Source of the DNA: Paenibacillus sp. FSL H8-0548
Lineage (GTDB): Bacteria > Bacillota > Bacilli > Paenibacillales > Paenibacillaceae
DNA: 64,000 nt
NCBI RefSeq assembly: GCF_038630985.1
Contig: NZ_CP152049.1
Span: 3,181,501 to 3,245,500 of the forward strand
Direction of reading: 5' to 3'
Shown here: piece by piece, positions 38,804-46,747 of the stretch
Layout of the letters: each line of letters opens with the position of its first letter
Position numbering within the stretch: the stretch's first letter is position 1
Position numbers and translations under genes: made by a program
Notes under the pieces: model-generated
Told to the model about the DNA's origin: nothing
Databases searched by the model: none
The model's input: the letters and a program-made list of their open reading frames with translations, nothing else

Positions 38804-38975
38804 GAGTTTATCATTCTCCTTTCATAAAGGTTGAAATAAGTCGAGGGTTATGCGATAAGGATAAACCTAACGAGCATGATCTAAACCTATAGCTTTTTTT
38901 GCATTGTTTATTTTGAATGAAGTAAACTAGAGGTTAGATTGTAATAAATGAGTATTAAGGGAAGCTGGTGATCTA

Positions 38976-39461
38976 ATGAAGCAGCAGGAGAACGAGGAGT
39001 CTACGCTTAGACAGAGCTCGCGATTGTTGTATGCGGAAGTATACTCATTGAAGGATACGCTCTATAATGACCTTTTGGAGAGGTTTAAGGACGATGAATC
39101 CATCATAGAGAAGGCTGACCATTGGAAAATGGGCATCATGGCCGCTTCGATCTCAACCGCGCTATTTAGCTCAGTGCTATCAGGGAGTAAGGATTTTCCA
39201 TATATTTACTCCTATTTAAAAATAAAGCTCAGCGCACAGCATCCAGAAGGAGAAGCTGTAATTGAGGATTGTATGGGTATGATTTCTAAGCTGCTGAATG
39301 ATTCTGCTTACCATTCAGGGGCATTTTCCGAAGGAATTGCGCTCTGGCTTTATTTTAGCATAAAAGGTAGAGAAACGTTTGTTGAAGAGGAAACGCTGCC
39401 CTATCTGCTTGCAGGACAATATATTAATCAATCTTTTTATAATTGGTTTGACAAGCAGTAA
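38976..39461 (+). CDS. Hypothetical protein, predominantly helical
   Basis: A 161-residue soluble protein without signal peptide. Sequence is mostly amphipathic helix: QSSRLLYAEVYSLKDTLYND, DHWKMGIMAASISTALFSS and YLLAGQYINQSFYNWFDKQ. GGGAAGCTGG gives a modest ribosome binding site. No motif is recognised and its neighbours give no clue. No terminator is obvious after it. Confidence 0.6.
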   Translation: MKQQENEESTLRQSSRLLYAEVYSLKDTLYNDLLERFKDDESIIEKADHWKMGIMAASISTALFSSVLSGSKDFPYIYSYLKIKLSAQHPEGEAVIEDCMGMISKLLNDSAYHSGAFSEGIALWLYFSIKGRETFVEEETLPYLLAGQYINQSFYNWFDKQ

Positions 39462-39539
39462 AGTATAACCTTAGGGGACCCTTTTTGACTTAGCCGGTAT
39501 GTTGACACGGAATAAGCCAATTTGGGTCTTTTTTGCGCT

Positions 39540-39735
39540 GTGAAAGAACAAGATTCCCGGAAAAATGTATCGCTAGACTACACAGATGAATTCGCGTTGT
39601 CCAGCGCGTTCCAAGAGCTTGCTCATGACTGGGGTGCCTTCTGAAATGTCGATTGTCAGCTTCGATAATACGATATTGGCTGCGGTGACGAATCCGCCGT
39701 TAACACCGATTGCTCAGCAAAAGGTTTGTAGATGA
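39540..39735 (+). pseudogene. Remnant of a LacI-family regulator (C-terminal fragment)
   Basis: The frame ending at the TGA at 39733 reads VPSEMSIVSFDNTILAAVTN then PPLTPIAQQ, which matches the C-terminal effector domain of LacI/GalR regulators (VP.D.SVVGFD...TPPLT). Just upstream, in another frame, DEFALSSAFQELAHDWG ends at a stop (39642) where one base would join the two. There is no DNA-binding domain or start. A terminator-like hairpin lies 48 bases downstream. A decayed gene is the simplest reading; at only 65 codons it is not certain. Confidence 0.55.
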
Positions 39736-39782
39736 CCTGCGTCTATGCTAGAATAACATGAAAAACCTATCAGGCTATCATA

Positions 39783-39830
39783 TCTCTCTTGCATGGATCT
39801 GACTGTTCAGGTCCATGCAAGGGAGATTTT
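39783..39830 (+). terminator. Orphan terminator after the LacI remnant
   Basis: TCTCTCTTGCATGGA and TCCATGCAAGGGAGA make a long stem, followed by TTTTTAT. With no intact gene upstream within 300 bases, it fits the end of the decayed regulator gene. Confidence 0.75.
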
Positions 39831-39834
39831 TATG

Positions 39835-39932
39835 AAATATAGGAAAGTATATCATTACGCCATACTTTCTCTATATTTCTCCGGAATGAAACATGCCACC
39901 GCCATAAGGACAGCGATAGCCGTTTCACCTTG
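39835..39932 (+). repeat. Dispersed structured repeat, copy 1
   Basis: About 98 bases, nearly identical to 57634-57730: AAATATAGGAAAGTATA, a hairpin with ATACTTTCTCTAT, then TTTCTCCGGAATGAA, GCCACCGCCATAAG and AGCCGTTTCACCTTG. It lies just upstream of ung, on the same strand. Confidence 0.85.
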
Positions 39933-39962
39933 AATAGGATGCTGGGGGAGAGTGAGGAAGCC

Positions 39963-40658
39963 ATGACGATAAAGCTAAGCAATGATTGGTCGGAGCTGCT
40001 TGAGGAGGAGCTTCGTTTGCCGTATATGGCCGAGCTGCTAGCTATGCTAGAGGAGAAATACGAAACGTTGACGGTATATCCAGACAAATCGAATATTTTT
40101 AATGCCCTTCATTATACTTCCTATGAACAAACGAAGGTAGTCATTTTGGGGCAGGACCCGTATCATGGGCCGCAGCAGGCTCATGGACTAAGCTTCTCTG
40201 TGCAGCCTGGTATAAAGGTGCCGCCCTCCTTGAAAAATATTTATAAAGAGCTTGAAGCAGATATAGGTGCACAGATGCCAGACCATGGCAGCTTGGAAGC
40301 TTGGGCACATCAAGGCGTGCTGCTTCTTAATACCGTGCTCACCGTGGAGAAGAGCCGGCCAGGCTCCCACCAAGGCATAGGGTGGGAGCGTTTTACCGAT
40401 GCTATTATTGCTGCCCTGAATGAGAGGGATAAGCCCGTTGTATTTATGCTCTGGGGCAAGCATGCGGAGGCCAAAGCAGCAGCTATTAATACAGATAAAC
40501 ATTTCATTATATCTTCACCGCATCCAAGTCCGTTTGCTGCTCGTAAAGGTTTTTTTGGCAGCAGACCGTTCTCGCGAGCAAATGAATTTTTAGAGGAAAT
40601 TGGCAGCAAGCCGATTGATTGGTCTATTCCAAAGCTAGCTGAATTAGAAATGAAATAA
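39963..40658 (+). CDS. ung: Uracil-DNA glycosylase
   Basis: Removes uracil from DNA to start base-excision repair. The 231-residue family 1 enzyme carries the water-activating motif VVILGQDPYHGPQQAHGLSFS (Asp about 65), the LLNTVLTV stretch, and the Leu-intercalation/His motif SSPHPSPFAARKGFFGSRPFS. Length matches B. subtilis Ung (225). ATG at 39963 is seven bases after GTGAGG; an upstream ATG at 39930 lies within the repeat. It has its own bidirectional terminator. Confidence 0.97.
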   Translation: MTIKLSNDWSELLEEELRLPYMAELLAMLEEKYETLTVYPDKSNIFNALHYTSYEQTKVVILGQDPYHGPQQAHGLSFSVQPGIKVPPSLKNIYKELEADIGAQMPDHGSLEAWAHQGVLLLNTVLTVEKSRPGSHQGIGWERFTDAIIAALNERDKPVVFMLWGKHAEAKAAAINTDKHFIISSPHPSPFAARKGFFGSRPFSRANEFLEEIGSKPIDWSIPKLAELEMK

Positions 40659-40717
40659 AAAAATGGGCTTCTCTGTTGACTGTACAATCGTACAGACAAG
40701 TAGAGAAGCCCATTTTT
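40657..40717. terminator. Bidirectional terminator between ung and the SLH gene
   Basis: AAAAATGGGCTTCTCT pairs with AGAGAAGCCCATTTTT; an inner CTGTAC/GTACAG hairpin fills the loop. A/T runs flank both sides. Confidence 0.93.
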
Positions 40718-40724
40718 GTAATGA

Positions 40725-41678
40725 TTACTGTGCAATAATTGCAGGACCTGTGGATGCTTCGCTCGAATCGAAAGCTGCAGGCAGCACCGGTTTTAGCTTT
40801 GCGTCAACAAAAGTGGAGACCTGCACATCTGTGATGACCTGTGGATACATTTTTTCAGGATCAGGTAGTACCGTTTCGACATAAATAATCGCTTGATCCC
40901 CCTCGAAACCAATGGAAGAAATTCGTATGCCATAACCTGGATGCGGCACCTGAGCGGAAACCGTTACTTTGTTAACGTCCGAATTTACAGCTGTGACCGA
41001 AAGCTTTAGGTCAAGTGTAGGCTGCTCTGGCAAATCTGGAATAGGAGTCGTCTCCTTTACGAATTGAATAGCATCAAAGGCCCAGCCAGCGGCTTCACTG
41101 CGCGTAATCGCTTTTTTCGGTAAAAACTTGTTGGTATCATCTAACGTAATGACTTTACTGATGATTAGCTTTTGTATGCTGTCCATGTAATCTTTATTAA
41201 CGTCAGCTTCATCATCGAGCAGCATGAAGATTTCAATAAAGGCATAATCGCCTTTGGTCATCATTGCCTTGAACAAATGATGAGCGAATTGCTCACGGGT
41301 CATGACATCATTAGCTTTTACTGCTTGGGGAATTTCTAACCCGTTAATGCTCGCAATGATGAACGCGTCAGCATACCAGGCATCGTCCTTAAGGTTTGGG
41401 AAATAATCGGTTGCTTTAGGAGCTTTAATGAAACGAATGTGATCAATGTTGATGTCCAACCCTTTTACGATCAAGGAAACGCCTTGCGCATAAGTCAGCT
41501 TGTCTTGTGGATTAAACCTGTCGTTGTTATCACCGCTCAATATGCCTAGTTTCTTAAGCTCGGCAATCTTTTGCTCGTTGACGTCATTTTTGACATCTTT
41601 GAATGCCCAGACGGTTTGTCCGAGTGTGAAGAGCATCATTGCAACTAGTGTCAAAATTAATACTGAACGTTTTCGCAT
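40725..41678 (-). CDS. S-layer homology domain protein with PrcB-like C-terminus
   Basis: A 317-residue secreted protein. A signal peptide (about 1-25) is followed by about three SLH domains (about 27-215; FKDVKNDVNEQKIAELKKLG, DAWYADAFIIASINGLEIPQ, ITRSEAAGWAF), which anchor proteins to pyruvylated cell-wall polymers. The C-terminal ~90 residues (YGIRISSIGFEGDQAIIYVE, then DPEKMYPQVITDVQV) resemble the PrcB protease-complex inhibitor domain. GAGGTGA precedes the ATG. Probably a surface protein; ligand of the terminal domain unknown. Confidence 0.85.
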   Translation of the reverse strand: MRKRSVLILTLVAMMLFTLGQTVWAFKDVKNDVNEQKIAELKKLGILSGDNNDRFNPQDKLTYAQGVSLIVKGLDINIDHIRFIKAPKATDYFPNLKDDAWYADAFIIASINGLEIPQAVKANDVMTREQFAHHLFKAMMTKGDYAFIEIFMLLDDEADVNKDYMDSIQKLIISKVITLDDTNKFLPKKAITRSEAAGWAFDAIQFVKETTPIPDLPEQPTLDLKLSVTAVNSDVNKVTVSAQVPHPGYGIRISSIGFEGDQAIIYVETVLPDPEKMYPQVITDVQVSTFVDAKLKPVLPAAFDSSEASTGPAIIAQ

Positions 41679-41927
41679 AGTGTCACCTCATCGTTTATTT
41701 GCTGCAGCACTGTATTTGACGTAATTATAAGATAATTTGTTGCAAATTTCCTAATAATGAATAAACCATCGGCGCCAAGCTAACTCTTCTCAGCGACTTT
41801 AACGCATGCTTGTCGCCTATGCAACTTGCTGGCTGCATTCATGAACGATGACATTATAACTGCAACATTTGTATATACGCAAACGTCTTGTAAATGTTGT
41901 CAAATGTATATTTTTAAGGAGGAAGCG

Positions 41928-43433
41928 ATGAATAAATACCCAAATATAACGAAGCTGCTTCTCGCTTCAATTCTTTCCACCCTTATTATTTTTCCAACTC
42001 CTCTATTTGCTGCTACTGAATCCAGTGCAAAATACTTAGACAACATTGTACAGGTAAGTAGTTCGGGAGGGCACGAATACTATTTCACTCACAGTTTAGC
42101 TTTAGATCAGAACGGTGTTGTTTGGGCTTGGGGAGAAAATTTTAATGGCCAATTAGGTAATGGAATTAAAGGCAGAAATTCAGCTGCTGTTCCAGTATTT
42201 AAGGATGTCAAAAAAATTGATACTACACAATCGAATAGCTTCGCGCTTAAAAATGATGGTACCGTCTGGATGTGGGGTGATGCAAATGGTTTGCAAGGGG
42301 CTGGGGCGTTAAACGCCTACAATGACGACTTCGTTACTCCAATACAAATTAAAGCTCTGTCTGACATCGTTGATATACAAGTCGGCAACTTTCATATCCT
42401 TGCCTTAAAATCAGATGGAACGGTGTGGACCTGGGGAGGTTCAAATGGGGGCGTACTGGGAAGACCCGAATGGAAGGAATCCTCAGCGAAAGCTTATACG
42501 CCAATGAAGGTGCCCGGTCTTCAAAATATAAAGTCTATTTATGCAGGATATGGTTTCTCCGCAGCAACGGATGAGGCTGGAATAACATGGGCTTGGGGGA
42601 CGTTAAGCAGTTATTTCGACATTGTGAATCATCAAATATCCAAATGGGCGCCTGTAAAGCTCTTTGATTTCCCGATCAAAGAAATCGATGATATGAGAAG
42701 TCGTATCTACGTGACAAAGTTAGATGGCACACTTTGGGAAGTGCAACAAACGTTAAAGCTAAAGCAAATCATGAAAGATGTTCTAACATTTAACTGCGTA
42801 TACAATAGTTGCGGTGTTATGAAAACGAGTGGTGAAGCCATTAAATTTAGTGACATTAATGATATTCAGAAGCATGGTTTAGTGATAAACCCGCTTGAGT
42901 TAAAACAAATAGAGTTTAATTATTCTACTATTCTTCTAAAAACGGATGGTACTGTATATTCTTATGGCCCGATTTCTTCTATTACCGGTAATGAAATGAT
43001 AAATGATCCAGATTATAAGAAGTATGCGAATCTAACTGAAAAGATGGTGAATGAGCCTCAGCTCAGAGCTGTATGGAAAGCGATCATTTTAAAGCTTAAT
43101 GGACAGGAGGTTACATTAACTACAAACCCAATCGTTATAAACGGTGTTTCTTATGTTCCGCTGCGAGGGGTGATTGAGCAGATGGGCGGACAGGTTCAAT
43201 ATGATAGCGGCAACATTATTGTATCGAACGATCAGAATTTGCTTAAGCTCAAGATTAGAACGACAGACGCATCAAAAAACGGGCAAAGTATGAAGCTGAT
43301 CAGTCCACCGTTAGTCATCAGGGGTACGACTATGATTCCGCTTCGTTTTGTAAGTGAGGGCCTAGGAGCTTCAGTCGAATGGGATGAGAAAAATCGAATG
43401 ATCACGATTTTAACTGATCATTCGATTTTTTAG
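41928..43433 (+). CDS. Secreted RCC1-repeat protein with copper-amine-oxidase N-like domain
   Basis: A 501-residue secreted protein with a signal peptide ending near PLFA (about 28). At least five RCC1-type blades are visible (about 45-345), with GVVWAWGENFNGQLGNG, GTVWMWGDANG, GTVWTWGGSNGGVLG and ITWAWG; several are degenerate. The C-terminal copper-amine-oxidase N-terminal 'stalk' domain (about 385-498) reads ISYVPLRG-like VSYVPLRGVIEQMGGQVQY and MIPLRFVSEGLGASVEWD. These stalk domains are common on Paenibacillus surface proteins. AAGGAGGAAGCG precedes the ATG. The terminator overlaps the last codons. Confidence 0.88.
   Translation: MNKYPNITKLLLASILSTLIIFPTPLFAATESSAKYLDNIVQVSSSGGHEYYFTHSLALDQNGVVWAWGENFNGQLGNGIKGRNSAAVPVFKDVKKIDTTQSNSFALKNDGTVWMWGDANGLQGAGALNAYNDDFVTPIQIKALSDIVDIQVGNFHILALKSDGTVWTWGGSNGGVLGRPEWKESSAKAYTPMKVPGLQNIKSIYAGYGFSAATDEAGITWAWGTLSSYFDIVNHQISKWAPVKLFDFPIKEIDDMRSRIYVTKLDGTLWEVQQTLKLKQIMKDVLTFNCVYNSCGVMKTSGEAIKFSDINDIQKHGLVINPLELKQIEFNYSTILLKTDGTVYSYGPISSITGNEMINDPDYKKYANLTEKMVNEPQLRAVWKAIILKLNGQEVTLTTNPIVINGVSYVPLRGVIEQMGGQVQYDSGNIIVSNDQNLLKLKIRTTDASKNGQSMKLISPPLVIRGTTMIPLRFVSEGLGASVEWDEKNRMITILTDHSIF
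43389..43430 (+). terminator. Terminator embedded in the end of the RCC1-protein gene
   Basis: AAATCGAATGATCA and TGATCATTCGATTT pair around CGATTTTAAC, followed by TTTTTT; the stop codon TAG at 43431 comes after the T run. The last 14 codons are therefore also the hairpin. Confidence 0.85.
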
Positions 43434-43519
43434 AATGAATAAACACATACGAGTGAAAAGTATGGATCCTTCAGATCTGTTGAGGAAGGAGAAGAAATAT
43501 CCTTCTCCTCAAATTACGC

Positions 43520-43696
43520 TTATCCACTTATGTCTAGATTTCCGCCTAAGTTTGGTTGTACACTAAGTTCCATCATTTTTGCCATTTGCTGAGCTTGTTC
43601 AGTAGATTGCTCATTAGCAATTTTAAGAACACTTAATCCAACAGCTTGGGATAAGTTGTACTGAGCTAAGGATATTGATAGCGCTGCGATGTCCAT
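43520..43696 (-). CDS. yjfB: YjfB-like small putative motility protein
   Basis: A 58-residue protein, MDIAALSISLAQYNLSQAVG, then LSVLKIANEQSTEQAQQMAK and MMELSVQPNLGG, matching the YjfB family (MDIPALSM.LSQ...QVGLSVMK). In B. subtilis yjfB belongs to the sigma-D motility regulon; no molecular function is known. AAGGAGG lies seven bases before the ATG. A CCGATAT, as in sigma-D -10 elements, sits 38 bases upstream on this strand. Downstream, GAGGAAGGAG/CTTCTCCTC can fold at 43478-43512. Confidence 0.85.
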   Translation of the reverse strand: MDIAALSISLAQYNLSQAVGLSVLKIANEQSTEQAQQMAKMMELSVQPNLGGNLDISG

Positions 43697-43733
43697 GTGG
43701 TCCTCCTTGATGAATGATGATCTGACATTTTAT

Positions 43734-43740
43734 ATATCGG
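43734..43740 (-). promoter_or_regulatory. Possible sigma-D -10 element of yjfB
   Basis: CCGATAT on the minus strand, upstream of the yjfB start. The -35 (CAAA at 43759-43762) is weak and its 18-base spacing is longer than usual. Confidence 0.35.
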
Positions 43741-43822
43741 AAAATGTACTTGCAATTCTTTGCTAACAAGAAATTATTTTTAGTTAGAAGCTGAATTTAG
43801 AAATACATGGAAGGGGGAAGCC

Positions 43823-43939
43823 ATGTATTATGCTAAGCTGAGAAATGATTTTAGAGAGGCTTATCAAGTGGTTACCGAATTAGGGAAATTGAAGGGAACA
43901 CAATTGAAGAATAAATGTAGAGCCTTTTGTCAATCTTAA
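43823..43939 (+). CDS. Possible 38-residue small protein
   Basis: ATG at 43823 with GAAGGGGG five bases upstream opens 38 codons: MYYAKLRNDFREAYQVVTEL then GKLKGTQLKNKCRAFCQS. It is basic and helical, with two cysteines. It stops 35 bases before the CAP-lipoprotein start. It is probably translated on ribosome-binding-site strength; no family recognised. Confidence 0.45.
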   Translation: MYYAKLRNDFREAYQVVTELGKLKGTQLKNKCRAFCQS

Positions 43940-43974
43940 ACTCGATAACATCAATCGAGGAGAGGTTGGGTTTA

Positions 43975-44670
43975 ATGTTTAGAATTATTATTTTAGCGGC
44001 AATTTTATTGATAACAGGTTGTGGAGCTAATGCCAAGAATGATTTACCACCAAATCAAGTGACTCCTCAACAAACGCAAGTCGAGAAATTCGATACTAAA
44101 GCTCATACGATCACTAGGAAGACACAAGCTTCATCCATCGTTACATCGAAGGATGGGAAATCATCTATTTCGATGAAGCAGGTACCCAATACATCAACTA
44201 CAGATTGGTTTGATTGGTTTAATCGCGGTCAGGTTTCGGTTGAAAATCCAGCGAACCAAGCACCGGCAAAAACAGCACCGAATGAGACTTCAAAACCGTC
44301 CCAAACTCAATTCGAGCAACAAGTATTAGATTTGGTTAATCAAGAGAGAAGCAAAGTTGGGTTGAAATCCCTAGTAATGAATAGTGAATTATCGAATATG
44401 GCGATGGTCAAGGCTAAGGATATGCACGATAACAATTATTTTGATCATAATTCACCGAGGTACGGATCTCCATTTGATATGATGAAGGAGTTCGGGATCG
44501 AGTACAGCTCAGCGGGAGAGAATATCGCAAAAGGCCAACAAAGCCCGACACAAGTTATGAATGATTGGATGAATAGCCCTGGGCATAGAGCTAATATTTT
44601 GAAAGATAGTTTTACCCAAATAGGAATTGCTTATTATAACGGAGAATGGGTACAAGAATTTATTGGGTAA
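43975..44670 (+). CDS. CAP/SCP-domain lipoprotein (YkwD-like)
   Basis: A 231-residue lipoprotein: signal peptide with lipobox LLITGC (Cys-16), a Pro/Gln/Thr-rich spacer to about residue 115, and the CAP domain (QQVLDLVNQERSKVGLKSL, NYFDHNSPRYGSPFDMM, AGENIAKGQ, NSPGHRANIL, WVQEFIG). The His and Glu residues of CAP domains are present (FDH, GEN, GHR). YkwD-type proteins are secreted in Bacillales with no firm function. ATG at 43975 is preceded by GAGGAGAGG (about 11 bases). Confidence 0.92.
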   Translation: MFRIIILAAILLITGCGANAKNDLPPNQVTPQQTQVEKFDTKAHTITRKTQASSIVTSKDGKSSISMKQVPNTSTTDWFDWFNRGQVSVENPANQAPAKTAPNETSKPSQTQFEQQVLDLVNQERSKVGLKSLVMNSELSNMAMVKAKDMHDNNYFDHNSPRYGSPFDMMKEFGIEYSSAGENIAKGQQSPTQVMNDWMNSPGHRANILKDSFTQIGIAYYNGEWVQEFIG

Positions 44671-44686
44671 GAATCCTATACGTTCT

Positions 44687-44728
44687 AAAAAAGCCGCTTA
44701 GCGAATTTTGAATTCGCAAGCGGCTTTT
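44687..44728 (+). terminator. Terminator of the CAP-lipoprotein gene
   Basis: AAGCCGCTT and AAGCGGCTT with inner GCGAATT/AATTCGC, then TT-rich sequence. Confidence 0.9.
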
Positions 44729-44813
44729 GATCGTTACGGTGTGATGATCTCTCGAGTCTTACCAAGCCACGAGAGGCAAGAAAAAGGATCACTGTTCGAT
44801 ACTCACTAGGTGG

Positions 44814-45043
44814 CTCATTTGGCTGGAAAGTGTATGAATAGATTTATTTATTAGATCTATTCCTGCGCTCTGAGCTAATTCGGAGGATTTAGAGCTAAAA
44901 ATTAGCTTTATTTCATCGTAGAGAGGGCATTAAGTGCTCATTTGGCTGGAAAGTGTGTTAATAGATCTATTTATTAGATCTATTCCTGCGCTCTGAGCTA
45001 ATTCGGAGGATTTAGAGCTAAAAATTAGACTTATTTCACCGTA
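44814..45043. repeat. Two 107-bp direct repeats
   Basis: Copies at 44814-44920 and 44937-45043 are about 93% alike, offset by 123 bp. Each contains AATAGATCTA-TTTAT-TAGATCTATT (imperfect in copy 1) and a GAGCTAA / TTTAGAGC dyad. The surrounding ~890 bases (44671-45562) hold no convincing gene except the tRNA on the other strand; a 23-codon minus-strand frame near 45108-45182 lacks a ribosome binding site. Confidence 0.9.
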
Positions 45044-45230
45044 CTCCAGTGGCATCCGGCGTCTCTTGTGATATTTAGACCTTCTAACAGTTAGGCGTTG
45101 AATGACCGCGGCTGGACATACGCATCAAAACGCACGATCTTTCCGTAAGAGCGATGCTTGACCATCTTTAATCGGAATTGAACAGTCGAATTTCAATCGT
45201 AATAATGGATGACTATGAGTCATAGAAAGC

Positions 45231-45258
45231 AAAAAGTCCTTACAGTGTAAGGACTTTT
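45231..45258 (-). terminator. Terminator of tRNA-Val
   Basis: On the minus strand, AAAAGTCCTTAC and GTAAGGACTTTT pair around CT, followed by T residues, six bases after the tRNA. Confidence 0.85.
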
Positions 45259-45263
45259 CTGTA

Positions 45264-45336
45264 TGATCTGAACAGGGTTCGAACCTGTGACCCCTACCCT
45301 GTCAAGATAGTGCTCTCCCAGCTGAGCTACCAGATC
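45264..45336 (-). tRNA. tRNA-Val (GAC)
   Basis: A 73-nt cloverleaf on the minus strand: acceptor GATCTGG/TCAGATC, D-arm TAGCTCAGCTGGGAGAGC, anticodon stem CTATC/GGTAG with loop TTGACAG (anticodon GAC), T-arm ACAGGTTCGAACCTGT. CCA is not encoded. Confidence 0.93.
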
Positions 45337-45357
45337 GTATTAGCGGCGACAATTAGT

Positions 45358-45386
45358 AATATATCAGAAGCATAGAGTTAAGTCAA
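45358..45386 (-). promoter_or_regulatory. Sigma-A promoter of tRNA-Val
   Basis: On the minus strand TTGACT (45386-45381) and TATATT (45363-45358) are exactly 17 bp apart, about 22 bases before the tRNA. Confidence 0.85.
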
Positions 45387-45562
45387 CACTTTTTGGGGAT
45401 TTTTTCTTATAGAACTTTGATAATAATCTGCTTGCTAATAACGTCAACGTTTTAAAACCTGAGCTTTTATTATTGGCTAGGATGGGAGGTATGAATTATT
45501 GATGTATACGCAACCATTAATAAGCGGAACTATATAATGAAATCTTCATTTAATGCCATTAA

Positions 45563-45730
45563 TTAACGCGATCTCTTCGCTAAGCGCCCAGAATATTCAT
45601 TTAAGAGCTTGTCTAGCTCTTGACTGATTTTGACAACAGCATGATCTGTGAAATTGTTGCAGGCTTCAAATAAAAGAACCATTTCTGCTCTTAAATCTTC
45701 GATCTTCTGTTGTGAAAAATGGTTGTCCAT
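45563..45730 (-). CDS. Spo0E-family aspartyl-phosphate phosphatase
   Basis: A 55-residue protein with the Spo0E signature SQELDKLLNEY (residues about 36-46) in a two-helix hairpin: QKIEDLRAEMVLLFEACNNF then DHAVVKISQELDKLLNEY. Family members remove the phosphate from Spo0A~P and so delay sporulation. GGAGGGA lies five bases before the ATG. It stands alone; which response regulator it acts on cannot be told from sequence. Confidence 0.85.
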   Translation of the reverse strand: MDNHFSQQKIEDLRAEMVLLFEACNNFTDHAVVKISQELDKLLNEYSGRLAKRSR

Positions 45731-45858
45731 TATAATCCCTCCAACTTTTCATTTGTTAGTATTAGAATAAACGAAGGTTGTTAGAACTTTTTCAAATAGA
45801 AATTAGGTTTATGTTAGTTTTTTGAACAACTAATCGAATAAAGATAAGTGGGATGAAA

Positions 45859-45891
45859 TACCCCCAAAGGCAAATAAGCCTCTGGGGGTTC
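45859..45891 (+). terminator. Orphan terminator-like hairpin
   Basis: ACCCCCAAAGGC and GCCTCTGGGGGT pair with one mismatch, then TCTATTT. No gene on the plus strand precedes it within 1 kb except the CAP-lipoprotein gene, which has its own. Confidence 0.5.
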
Positions 45892-46119
45892 TATTTATGC
45901 TTGCATTAATATAAATGACTGTCAGCGTTAGTCGATTTCCCGCATAAGCAATTATGCTGCTGGAATTTCCACCATACACCTCCTAATTATGTTATCGGCA
46001 GATATGTGGATTTTTTTTATATCTATTTTATTTTTTATATCAGCATAATGCTTGAGTCAAATACTAAACAAAAAATTTTCCGCATATCTTTAAAGAAAGC
46101 GCGCAGGAGGCGGTTTCTG

Positions 46120-46287
46120 TTGGCAGCAGAGTATGCTTATTTAGCCATATGGCTAGCGGGTATGTTTGGCATTATCGGTATTGTCATTGGTGCTGTGGCG
46201 AGGTTTACTATTTATGATTCCCTTGCTCATGATGAGCAATTAGTCTGGCGAAGGAAGCTTCCAGCAGATGCGTATAATGAGAAATGA
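46120..46287 (+). CDS. Small single-pass membrane protein, hypothetical
   Basis: From a TTG at 46120 with AGGAGG nine bases upstream, 55 residues are encoded: LAAEYAYLAIWLAGMFGIIG then IVIGAVARFTIYDSLAHDEQ, one transmembrane segment (about 8-28) and a polar tail. The same frame opens at 46006 and would give 93 residues with a basic extension, but that start has no ribosome binding site. I do not recognise the family. Confidence 0.5.
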   Translation: MAAEYAYLAIWLAGMFGIIGIVIGAVARFTIYDSLAHDEQLVWRRKLPADAYNEK

Positions 46288-46299
46288 AAAGAGATACGG

Positions 46300-46341
46300 A
46301 AATCCGGCGATCGCATACGATGCGAATACGTCGGATTTTTT
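46300..46341 (+). terminator. Terminator of the small membrane protein gene
   Basis: AAATCCGGCG and CGTCGGATTT with an inner TCGCAT-ACG-ATGCGA hairpin, then six T residues. Confidence 0.85.
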
Positions 46342-46440
46342 GATTTTTCAGACCTAAAAGAACTTTGATTAATTTATCGAAGAAGGGGCATCATAAAAAT
46401 TGGATTTACATTTTCTGAATTCGAGAGGAGCTAGGAAAAC

Positions 46441-46692
46441 ATGAGCGAGATTACAGGCGGGCAGGATACGAGAGAGCAAATCGTTGCAGTGCAAAAGAAT
46501 GGAGACGGCGATCTGACTGCATTCAAAACGACAAATGGTCGCGTTCTTGATTATGCTTCTGCGCTGGAAGAAGTGCAAGCAGGACATATTGCGGGCGTTA
46601 ACACGTTCAAAGGCAAGGATGGAGAATTTTATATCCGAGGTGACGCAGACGGAGATCCGACTAACAATCTGGATCAGCTGCCAATCTTCTAA
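46441..46692 (+). CDS. DUF3892 domain protein
   Basis: An 83-residue protein whose whole length matches the DUF3892 pattern: EQIVAVQKNGDGDLTAFKTT, GRVLDYASALEEVQAGHIAG, NTFKGKDGEFYIRGDADG. GAGAGGAG is ten bases before the ATG. Function unknown; small stand-alone members are widespread in Bacillales. Confidence 0.85.
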   Translation: MSEITGGQDTREQIVAVQKNGDGDLTAFKTTNGRVLDYASALEEVQAGHIAGVNTFKGKDGEFYIRGDADGDPTNNLDQLPIF

Positions 46693-46747
46693 GAAAAATA
46701 ATTAATGTGATAAAATAATTGTTGAATTGCTGCCTAAAGGGTGGAAA

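Noticed and set aside
45108..45182. 23-codon minus-strand frame (MVKHRSYGKIVRFDAYVQPR...)
   Set aside because: It reads like a fragment of a protein, but it has no ribosome binding site and I cannot match it to any family; possible decayed gene only.
45964..45987. Seven-codon minus-strand frame (MVEIPAA) with perfect AGGAGGT upstream
   Set aside because: Too short to argue as a gene, and no neighbouring regulatory partner such as a Rap phosphatase is seen.
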